Source of the DNA: an uncultured Collinsella sp.
GTDB lineage: Bacteria > Actinomycetota > Coriobacteriia > Coriobacteriales > Coriobacteriaceae
DNA length: 10,511 nt
Direction of reading: 5' to 3'
NCBI GenBank assembly: GCA_900540895.1
Contig: UQHV01000030.1
Location: 1 to 10,511, forward strand
Shown here: positions 5,341-10,511 of the stretch, in pieces
Layout of the letters: each line of letters starts with the position of its first letter
Numbering within the stretch: the stretch's first letter is position 1
Position numbers and translations under genes: made by a program
Notes under the pieces: model-generated
Databases searched by the model: none
What the model was told of the DNA's origin: nothing
What the model saw: only the letters and a program-made list of their open reading frames with translations

Positions 5341-5715
5341 ATGAGTGAGCAGAACGCCAATCCGGTAGAGCTCTTTGGTATGCGCGTTGCCCATGTGGGC
5401 ATTAACGCCGCCGACCCGGCAGACGCCTTGGAGATTGCGGAGCTGTTCTCGACGATGATGGGCCTGCCCGTTATCGAGACCCCGGTTTCGTACTTTAACG
5501 ATTCGCTGGTCGAGGTCATGAAGCAGAACGGTCGTGGCACCAAGGGCCACATTGGCTTTGCCGTCAACGACATCGATGCGGCCGAGAAGTGGTTTGCCGA
5601 GCGCGGGCTCGAGGTCAACGAAGAGTCGCGCGCGCTGCTGCCCGACGGCGGCACCAAGCTCGTGTACTTTAAGCGCGAGTTCGCCGGCTTCGCCGTGCAT
5701 CTGTGCCGCGAGTAG
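5341..5715 (+). CDS. VOC-fold protein similar to the C-terminal domain of fused KDPG aldolases
   Basis: The 124-residue product has two beta-alpha-beta-beta-beta modules of the vicinal oxygen chelate fold: MRVAHVGINAADPADALEIAELF...SLVEVMKQNG and TKGHIGFAVNDIDAAEKWFAERG...KLVYFKREFAGFAVHL. Candidate metal ligands are His18, Glu58 and His70, possibly His120. From memory of the family, HVGIN, the EVMK segment, GHI and GGFAIHL-like ending closely resemble the VOC domain fused to the C-terminus of some Firmicutes 2-keto-3-deoxy-6-phosphogluconate aldolases. Here it stands alone. It starts 11 bases after the IIB stop with only a weak ribosome site (AGGCG overlapping that stop), which suggests translational coupling. 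Reaction unknown; a role in sugar-acid metabolism linked to the IIB is inference. Confidence 0.75.
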   Translation: MSEQNANPVELFGMRVAHVGINAADPADALEIAELFSTMMGLPVIETPVSYFNDSLVEVMKQNGRGTKGHIGFAVNDIDAAEKWFAERGLEVNEESRALLPDGGTKLVYFKREFAGFAVHLCRE

Positions 5716-5737
5716 CGCGCAAGCTGCCATAGCTAAC

Positions 5738-5776
5738 AAAAAAGGGATAGGGCCGCATGGCCTTATCTCTTTATTT
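5738..5776. terminator. Bidirectional terminator between the VOC gene and the histidine kinase
   Basis: Arms GGGATAGGGCC (5744-5754) and GGCCTTATCTC (5759-5769) form an 11-bp stem with two G-U pairs in + strand RNA around a GCAT loop. It is followed by TTTATTTAT on the + side and preceded by six A residues (5738-5743), which give a U6 tract on the - strand. In - strand RNA the two G-U pairs become A-C mismatches. It sits in the short gap between two convergent operons. Confidence 0.8.
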
Positions 5777-5792
5777 ATGCCGAGGGGCATCC

Positions 5793-7088
5793 CTACCGCG
5801 GCAGGCGAATCGTAAAGCGGCTGCCGACGCCCTCGACTGAGGTCACGCCAATGACGCCGCCATGGCTATCGACGATCCACTTGGCAATGGCAAGCCCCAG
5901 ACCCGAGCCCTGCGCGCCGGCATCGCGTGCGTTGTCGGCGCGGTAGAACCGTTCAAACGCGTGAGCTGCGGATTCCTGGTTCATGCCGATGCCCTCGTCC
6001 TCAACACTTATGTCGGTCGTGCCCATGCCCGCATCGGGCGTTATGCCAAATGTGACGGTCGTTCCCGCGTCCGAATACTTGGCGGCATTCTGCACGATTA
6101 CGCGCAGAGCCTGCTTCACGAGCGCCACGTCGACGGACGCGTCACAGCGCGGGTCGCTGGCAAGCGCAGTGTCAAAGGCCAGTCGATACGTGTGCTCGGT
6201 ATCGATCATCTGTGATTCCTCGCATACCTCGCCGACCAGTGCGGCCAGGTTGGTGTTCGCGCGCCGCAGGACCGTGCGCCCGGCATCGCCGCGTGCCAAA
6301 AACAGCAGCTGCTCCACGAGCTCTTGTATGTGCTCGCTTTCGGCCTTGAGGGATGCGATGGATTCCGCCAGCACGTCCGGGTCGTTTTTGCCCCAACGGT
6401 CGAGCATGTTTACGTAGCCCTGAATCACCGCGATGGGCGTGCGCAGCTCGTGGCTTGCATCGTTGACAAAGCGCATCTGCTGCAGCTTGGCCTCTTGCAT
6501 CTGGCGCAGCAGGCGGTTGAGTGCGACCTCGATGCTTGCCAGGTCGGCGTCGCCGGTGGTGACGCTCGGCGAGTCGACGCTTGCGCGCTCGATGGCCTGC
6601 TCCAGCGTTTCCATTTTGCCGCCGGAGAGCTGCATACGGCCGAGCTCGTCCACGCGCAAGGCCAGGTCGTTGAGCGGTGCCATGGTGCGGCGCACGCGGC
6701 GGGCGCCGCCGAGCATGTTGAGCACGCTGATGACCTGCCAGCCCGTGACGACAAGATAAAGGGGCCACAGCATGACCAGATCCTGCACAAGGGGGAAGGT
6801 CTTGGTGGTGCGCGCAAGCTCGACGGTGTAGGTGAGCGTTGTCAGGTCCCAGCCGCGCGCGGGCGTCAGCGACATGCTGTGAACGGCGGCGCTGGGGATC
6901 CATCCCGCGGTAAACGCGCCGTCGGGCAGCGTCTGGTTGTATCCATAGACGAGGATCGCCGCCGCAATCACCATCAGCAACAGATCGAGCCAGACGTAGC
7001 TCATCAAGCGGCGCCACATATAGCCCCAGTTGATGGCGCGGGCGATGGAGGTGACGCGCTTGGCCTCGGCGTTACGCACGGCAGACAT
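5793..7088 (-). CDS. HAMP-containing sensor histidine kinase
   Basis: This 431-residue inner-membrane kinase is the sensor of the two-component pair. Transmembrane segments are about residues 31-50 and 100-121, enclosing a short ~50-residue extracellular sensor loop. A HAMP linker follows (about 122-200), then the H-box FVNDASHELRTPI with phospho-acceptor His213. The ATPase domain shows the N-box QNAAKYS (333-339), G1 DEGIGM (364-369), F-box FERFYRAD (378-385) and G2 GSGLGLA (394-400), ending in the usual GSRFTIRLP. All catalytic boxes are intact. Start: ATG at 7088 with GGGTGGG just upstream, overlapping the regulator gene by 17 bases. The frame stays open to 7475, but that part is the regulator gene read in another phase. 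The signal is unknown. Confidence 0.93.
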   Translation of the reverse strand: MSAVRNAEAKRVTSIARAINWGYMWRRLMSYVWLDLLLMVIAAAILVYGYNQTLPDGAFTAGWIPSAAVHSMSLTPARGWDLTTLTYTVELARTTKTFPLVQDLVMLWPLYLVVTGWQVISVLNMLGGARRVRRTMAPLNDLALRVDELGRMQLSGGKMETLEQAIERASVDSPSVTTGDADLASIEVALNRLLRQMQEAKLQQMRFVNDASHELRTPIAVIQGYVNMLDRWGKNDPDVLAESIASLKAESEHIQELVEQLLFLARGDAGRTVLRRANTNLAALVGEVCEESQMIDTEHTYRLAFDTALASDPRCDASVDVALVKQALRVIVQNAAKYSDAGTTVTFGITPDAGMGTTDISVEDEGIGMNQESAAHAFERFYRADNARDAGAQGSGLGLAIAKWIVDSHGGVIGVTSVEGVGSRFTIRLPR

Positions 7089-7857
7089 AGCCCACCCCGC
7101 GCACGGTCTGGATGATGCGGGCGCTGCCGGCGTCCTTGATCTTGGCGCGCAGGTGCGCGATGTGTACGTCGACGTTGTTGGTGTCGCCCGCGTATTCGTA
7201 GCCCAGCGCCTCGTGCGCGATGCGCTCGCGCGTGAGCACGGTTTTGGCATGCGCCATAAGCAGGGCGAGAACGTCGAACTCGCGGGCCGTGAGCGCGATG
7301 GGCGAGCCTCCGACCGTGACTTCGCGGCGGTCGGGATCGAGCACAACCGAGCCAACGGTGAGCGTAGCGGGGGAGGGCGAGGCGGAAGCCTGGGCCGAGT
7401 CGCTGACCGGGGGTATCGCACCGGCGCCGACGCCCGCACCGGCCGCAGTGCCCGTCCCGGCGCCGGCGCCGCCAACGCCCGAAGCCGCCCGCACGGCCTC
7501 CGAGCGCTTCAGCGCCACGCGGATCCGGGCGAACAGTTCCTCAATCGCAAATGGCTTGGTCAGGTAATCGTCGGCGCCGGCATCGAGCCCGGCAACCTTG
7601 TCCATCACGGCATCGCGCGCGGTGACCATAATCACCGGCACATCCTTGTGCTTGCGGACACGCCGCAAGACCTCCATGCCGTTGAGCTGCGGCAACAGCA
7701 CGTCGAGCAGAATTAGATCGTAGTCGCGCTCCAGCGCCAGGTCCACGGCGGTGCGGCCGTCGGCGGCGTGCTCCACCTGGTAGCCCTCGTGCTCCAGCTC
7801 GAGCGTCACAAAGCGGGCGATTTTCTCCTCGTCCTCTACGATCAGGATCCGTGCCAT
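7072..7857 (-). CDS. OmpR/PhoB-family response regulator
   Basis: A 261-residue DNA-binding regulator, partner of the overlapping kinase gene. The receiver domain (1-~118) has the acidic pair ED at 8-9, phospho-acceptor Asp52 in LILLDVLLP, Thr79 in MVTA and Lys101 in LTKPF. The winged-helix domain (about 166-261) shows LTAREFDVLALL, the recognition region NNVDVHIAHLRAKI and the ending TVRGVGYV. Between them, about residues 122-165, is an Ala/Gly/Ser-rich low-complexity linker, clearly longer than the 10-20 residues usual for the family. Start: ATG at 7857 with a G-rich site (GGGGG) upstream. It lies 18 bases after the DUF4342-like gene, so the three genes form one operon, probably under the promoter at 8538-8565. 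Confidence 0.94.
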   Translation of the reverse strand: MARILIVEDEEKIARFVTLELEHEGYQVEHAADGRTAVDLALERDYDLILLDVLLPQLNGMEVLRRVRKHKDVPVIMVTARDAVMDKVAGLDAGADDYLTKPFAIEELFARIRVALKRSEAVRAASGVGGAGAGTGTAAGAGVGAGAIPPVSDSAQASASPSPATLTVGSVVLDPDRREVTVGGSPIALTAREFDVLALLMAHAKTVLTRERIAHEALGYEYAGDTNNVDVHIAHLRAKIKDAGSARIIQTVRGVGYVCRA

Positions 7858-7875
7858 GCGTGCCCCCGTCTGCGA

Positions 7876-8418
7876 TTACTTGTCGTCGTTCAGATTTTGC
7901 TTGATGTCGTCCGCGGCATCGGCGGCGTGATTCATAAGGTTGTTGATGCTGCCGGGCACGTCGCCGTCGCTATCGATGCGGTAGCGCATGCCAAAGAACA
8001 GGCCAATCAGCATCAGCCAAATCGTAGCGCCCCAGGCAAACAGGGCGATGATGGGGATCAGGATGGGAATGTTGAGGATGATCGCGTCGCGGCGCGTGGC
8101 GATAAACTTGGTGTCCAGGCTCAGGCGGAAGAGCTTTTTGAGGTACTCCCATACGCTGTCCATCTTCTTGGAGAAGTCGGTCTTTTCGCTCGACTTCTCG
8201 TAGGCGGCCTGCGCGGCGACCATCTCGGCTGAGGGCTCATCGACTGGCGCGGACTCGGTGGCGGCGTGCGCCGACGTGGTCTGCGTCTTGCCCTGCGACT
8301 CGAACCAAATGATGGCGTCCAAAACGTTGCCGTCGGCGGCGTCGAGCGCGGCCTTGGCATCGGTGTAGCTCACGTTGCACTTGGTGCGGATGGTTTCAAC
8401 TTTTTCGAGGTCGTTCAT
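7876..8418 (-). CDS. DUF4342-like protein with UBA-like N-terminus and membrane segment
   Basis: The 180-residue product begins with LEKVETIRTKCNVSYTDAKAALDAADGNVLDAIIWFES (residues 4-41). This is a compact three-helix UBA/EF-Ts-like motif typical of DUF4342 proteins. A variable Ala/Glu/Ser linker follows (42-80), then an amphipathic stretch WEYLKKLFRLSLDTKFIATRRD. A hydrophobic region (about 113-143) with one or two membrane passes comes next, and the end is polar and acidic. No enzyme motif is present. Start: ATG at 8418 with AAAGGA seven bases before. It is the first gene of the operon with the response regulator and kinase, 18 bases away, so it may be part of, or controlled by, that signalling pathway. 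The function of the family is unknown. Confidence 0.75.
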   Translation of the reverse strand: MNDLEKVETIRTKCNVSYTDAKAALDAADGNVLDAIIWFESQGKTQTTSAHAATESAPVDEPSAEMVAAQAAYEKSSEKTDFSKKMDSVWEYLKKLFRLSLDTKFIATRRDAIILNIPILIPIIALFAWGATIWLMLIGLFFGMRYRIDSDGDVPGSINNLMNHAADAADDIKQNLNDDK

Positions 8419-8780
8419 GACCTGTTCCTTTCGTTCGATGGGCGCGACGCCGGGCGATCTGCCCGGGCGCGAGCGTTGCGTTCAGCGGTCTGCGTTGCGC
8501 GGCGCCGCCCCGCCCTTGGTCGAACTCTATAGTGCAGGTTATAGATTAAGCGATTCTTGAGCCAAGATTAATGTTGGATGAGTTTTTGGGTGGGGCGGAG
8601 GCCAAGCGCAGACGAGCGGCTTGAGCCCAAGGATAAATTTGTGTCCGCACGGCGAGATATACTTTTAACTATATTGATGGGCGTGACAGGGCAAAGCTGC
8701 CTGGCGCCCGCGAAATCAGAGGGGCCGCCGTGCCGCATGGCACAAACGAGTGGGGTCCCGGCGCAAACAGGGGGTCATAC
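8419..8780. other. Divergent intergenic region with promoters and hairpins
   Basis: This region of about 360 bases has no convincing gene. The left third (8419-8520) is the GC-rich leader of the - strand operon and holds a hairpin CCGGGC/GCCCGG (8450-8466). The middle holds the - strand promoter. The right half has an AT-rich patch (8655-8676) with -10-like TATACT (8658-8663) and TATATT (8670-8675), either of which could start + strand transcription of the phosphatase gene. A perfect small hairpin GTGCC-GCAT-GGCAC (about 8730-8743) then precedes its ribosome binding site. A frame from 8677 to 8799 lacks a ribosome site and is not called. Confidence 0.6.
8538..8565 (-). promoter_or_regulatory. 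Promoter of the DUF4342-like/two-component operon
   Basis: On the - strand TTGGCT (8565-8560, four of six) and TATAAC (8543-8538, five of six) are separated by 16 bp. Transcription would start near 8531 and give a leader of ~110 bases rich in GC hairpins. Confidence 0.5.
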
Positions 8781-9542
8781 GTGCATATCTACGCTATGAG
8801 TGACATTCACGGGTGCTTGGACGCCTTTAAGGCATCGCTTTCCACCATCGACCTCGATGCCGAGGACTCCAAGCTGGTTTTGCTTGGCGACTATTGCGAC
8901 CGAGGCCCCGATTCACTCGGGGTCTTCGAGCTCGTCATGGACCTGCAAAAGCGGTACGGCGATCGCGTCGTGGCGCTGCGCGGCAACCACGAGGAGATGT
9001 TCCTCGAGTACATTGACGAGGTAAACGACCTTAATTTTACGCAGGCATGGATACTTGCCGACAGCAATCTGGCAACGGCCAAGAGCTTCTTAGACGCCGA
9101 GGCATTCAAGCACGTTAGGCACCTTTTGAGGCTCAGGAAGTTCGAGGAGGCCTACGCCTATACGGTTGAACGCATGAAGGCCGAACATGCGGACGTCATC
9201 GCGTGGGTTCGCAAGCTCCCTTACTTTTACGAGAGTCCCTTCGGCCAGGTCTTTGTGCATGCCGGCATTGACGAGGGTGCCGGGGAGTACTGGAAGCTCG
9301 GCACATCTGACGAGTCGTTTACTATGACGCTGCCCGATTACGTGGGGCGTAAGTTCTACCTAGATGTTATCGCCGGGCATATCAACACCGAGGCTGTCTC
9401 GGGCATTGCGGGCTACCGCGGTATCTGGCATGACGGCGCCAGCCATTACTACATCGACGGGAACGTCATGAAGAACGGCGCGGTCGCCGTGCTGAACTAC
9501 GACTCGGAGACAGAGAAGTACGGCGGGCAAGGGCTGGAGTAG
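8781..9542 (+). CDS. PPP-type metallophosphatase (serine/threonine phosphatase-like)
   Basis: A 253-residue cytosolic calcineurin-like phosphoesterase. Metal-binding signatures are complete: SDIHG (Asp8, His10), GDYCDRGPDS (Asp37, Asp40, Arg41), GNHEEM (Asn69, His70), FVHAGID (His160) and AGHINT (His200). GDxxDRG with GNHE is the pattern of PPP phosphatases such as lambda phosphatase, so a protein or small phosphoester substrate is expected. Residues ~76-145 form a mostly helical insert between GNHEE and the W-x-RKLPYF segment. Start: GTG at 8781 has AGGGGG six bases upstream and gives the first beta strand VHIYAMSDIHG; the internal ATG at 8796 would cut this strand, and the upstream ATG at 8730 has no ribosome site. 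It converges with the AT-rich gene 27 bases away. Confidence 0.88.
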   Translation: MHIYAMSDIHGCLDAFKASLSTIDLDAEDSKLVLLGDYCDRGPDSLGVFELVMDLQKRYGDRVVALRGNHEEMFLEYIDEVNDLNFTQAWILADSNLATAKSFLDAEAFKHVRHLLRLRKFEEAYAYTVERMKAEHADVIAWVRKLPYFYESPFGQVFVHAGIDEGAGEYWKLGTSDESFTMTLPDYVGRKFYLDVIAGHINTEAVSGIAGYRGIWHDGASHYYIDGNVMKNGAVAVLNYDSETEKYGGQGLE

Positions 9543-9569
9543 GTTGGCGGGCGATTATTTGCCTTTCAA

Positions 9570-10316
9570 TTAACGCAATGATCTATTAAGCCATTCATTC
9601 ATTCTTCCAGAAGGATATCTTTTGACCAGCTTTCCTTCCTTTGTCTTTAAGCGAAGTTCGGGTTTGATAGAGATACCGCAGTATTCGGGTTTGATAGAGA
9701 TACCGCAGTAAAACTGCAGCTCTGCTGCATTCAAGTCTATCTTGTCCAATTTTTTAATATACCGATAAAGGCAATGATATTCGTGCTGTTCGTTGCCTAA
9801 GGCGTGGGCGACATCGAGGTAGGCGAGCAGGGAGATGAGTACGTGCCACTGCTGATCTAAAACTTTTTTACCATTCTCGTCTTCAGTAAAGGGGTCAAAG
9901 GCGTCGAGTTCAGCAACCGCATCTTTGTCAAAGTAAAAGTGGTAATGTCGCTGATCGTCGGTGCGGCACTTAAGCACAAGGTAGAAAACAGCATCGTCTG
10001 CTGATACCTTTTTGCTGTTGTCTTCGCACCATTCATCCCATCTGTCTTCTTTAAGGGCAGATTCTATTTCTTTAAGCTTGTTTTCATTAAGTTTATTTAG
10101 CTCAAGTACGGTTTCGCCCAGTATATAGGCCTGGTCTCTATGAGGACTGTTTTCGGAAATATTTTTGCAAGGATTGTTGCACCGTTCAATAAAGCCCTTG
10201 ACGTCTATTGGATTGGTATAAAACTCTCCGGTTGAAGACGCGTTTTTGCAAATAGTGCCGACGCGGTCGAAAAAATCTCTGATATCGTCCAAATTGGCAA
10301 ATTCGGCTTCGTCCAT
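9570..10316 (-). CDS. AT-rich orphan protein of unknown function with internal duplication
   Basis: The 248-residue product is not recognised. It is acidic, probably cytosolic, without membrane segments or a signal peptide. It begins MDEAEFANLDDIRDFFDRVGT, has a central part rich in aromatic residues (RHYHFYFDKDAVAELDAFDPF, followed by QQWHVLISLLAYLDVAHALGN), and ends in a basic segment (KTKEGKLVKRYPSGRMNEWLNRSLR). Residues near 210-228 contain two copies of YCGISIKPE. Base composition is much more AT-rich than every other gene here, pointing to recent transfer. Start: ATG at 10316 with AAAGGA eight bases upstream and TATAAT 35 bases further up, so it is probably expressed. An immunity or accessory role is possible, but nothing in the sequence shows it. 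Confidence 0.7.
   Translation of the reverse strand: MDEAEFANLDDIRDFFDRVGTICKNASSTGEFYTNPIDVKGFIERCNNPCKNISENSPHRDQAYILGETVLELNKLNENKLKEIESALKEDRWDEWCEDNSKKVSADDAVFYLVLKCRTDDQRHYHFYFDKDAVAELDAFDPFTEDENGKKVLDQQWHVLISLLAYLDVAHALGNEQHEYHCLYRYIKKLDKIDLNAAELQFYCGISIKPEYCGISIKPELRLKTKEGKLVKRYPSGRMNEWLNRSLR
9657..9710. repeat. Perfect 27-bp tandem duplication inside the orphan gene
   Basis: Two identical adjacent 27-bp units (9657-9683 and 9684-9710), each beginning TTCGGGTTTGATAGAG on the + strand, lie in the coding region. The length is a multiple of three, so the frame is kept and nine residues are repeated. Absence of any difference indicates a recent event. Confidence 0.95.
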
Positions 10317-10350
10317 ATCTGGATTCCTTTCTCATTAGGAAACATGTCTC

Positions 10351-10356
10351 ATTATA
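10351..10356 (-). promoter_or_regulatory. -10 box of the AT-rich orphan gene
   Basis: A perfect TATAAT on the - strand lies 35 bases before the ATG at 10316. The sequence 16-18 bp upstream is GC-rich and no -35 match is evident. Confidence 0.45.
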
Positions 10357-10511
10357 GGCACGCTTGCGGTCGTAGCGGCTAGGGGTGCCAGTGCTAGTGA
10401 GGGTTCCAGAGAAGGAAGCGGCGCGCCCTCGGAGCAGCAAAGAATCAAGGTCTAATACTTTTCCCGAGAAGTGAACGAGCTAAAACGGACCCCCGAAGCA
10501 TCGACACTTTA

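Noticed and set aside
6324..7115. 263-residue + strand frame opposite the kinase gene
   Set aside because: Antisense shadow produced by high GC in third positions; no start signal and no domain.
7089..7475. N-terminal extension of the histidine kinase frame
   Set aside because: This part overlaps the response regulator gene in another phase and encodes Arg/Pro/Ser-rich shadow sequence; the ATG at 7088 precedes the expected membrane segment.
8677..8799. Short + strand frame in the leader of the phosphatase gene
   Set aside because: No Shine-Dalgarno before the ATG, unremarkable composition, and it overlaps the phosphatase start in another phase.
9543..9569. Terminator in the gap between the phosphatase and the AT-rich gene
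   Set aside because: Only a 5-bp stem (GGCGA/TTTGCC region) with a short TTT follows; too weak to call.
10186..10440. 84-residue - strand frame at the right end
   Set aside because: It overlaps the AT-rich gene in another phase and crosses its promoter; no ribosome site.
1..10511. CRISPR array, transposase or integrase genes
   Set aside because: No regularly spaced repeats and no recombinase or transposase motifs on either strand; the repeats present are single palindromes or two-copy duplications.

Overview
The window is a stretch of chromosome from a moderately high-GC actinobacterium. Gene content, order and style best fit the class Coriobacteriia, probably Collinsella or a close relative; this is inferred from sequence style and no database search was possible. 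Strongly G/C-rich third positions, strong Shine-Dalgarno sites and short operons run through almost the whole window. The exception is the last gene (9570-10316), which is visibly AT-rich and looks acquired.

Left part, + strand (1-3793): the 3' end of mazG (nucleotide pyrophosphohydrolase) ends at a strong intrinsic terminator. Enolase (eno) follows with its own promoter and a leader that may encode a 15-residue peptide with a perfect ribosome binding site. After the eno terminator comes a two-gene operon: an FtsB/DivIC-like septum formation initiator with a long basic N-terminal tail, then a Ppx/GppA phosphatase. The order mazG-eno-ftsB-like-ppx is the conserved actinobacterial one (for example Mycobacterium tuberculosis Rv1021-Rv1026), but the DUF501 gene usually found before ppx is missing.

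Middle (3794-5041): a gene-free stretch of about 345 bases holds a 77-base REP/MITE-like palindrome and two diverged copies, offset by 196 bases, of the 3' end of a tRNA-Leu plus its terminator. A 113-base GC-rich segment bounded by inverted pieces of the tRNA T-arm lies between the copies. The intact tRNA-Leu(UAA) is on the - strand, just downstream of a membrane-anchored TPR-like protein gene. A divergent promoter region follows.

Right-middle (5042-8418): a compact + strand pair encodes a solitary galactitol-type PTS IIB protein and a single-domain VOC protein. It converges, at a bidirectional terminator, on a - strand operon of DUF4342-like membrane protein, OmpR-family response regulator and HAMP histidine kinase. 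The last two overlap by 17 bases and form a two-component system of unknown signal.

Right end (8419-10511): a divergent promoter region, a PPP-type metallophosphatase read from a GTG start, and a convergent AT-rich orphan gene of unknown function containing a perfect 27-bp in-frame tandem duplication. The last ~70 bases may enter another dispersed repeat.

Nothing here is a recognisable defence or CRISPR system. The most promising unexplained items are the eno leader peptide, the rearranged tRNA-Leu 3' locus, the solitary IIB/VOC pair and the AT-rich gene beside the phosphatase.
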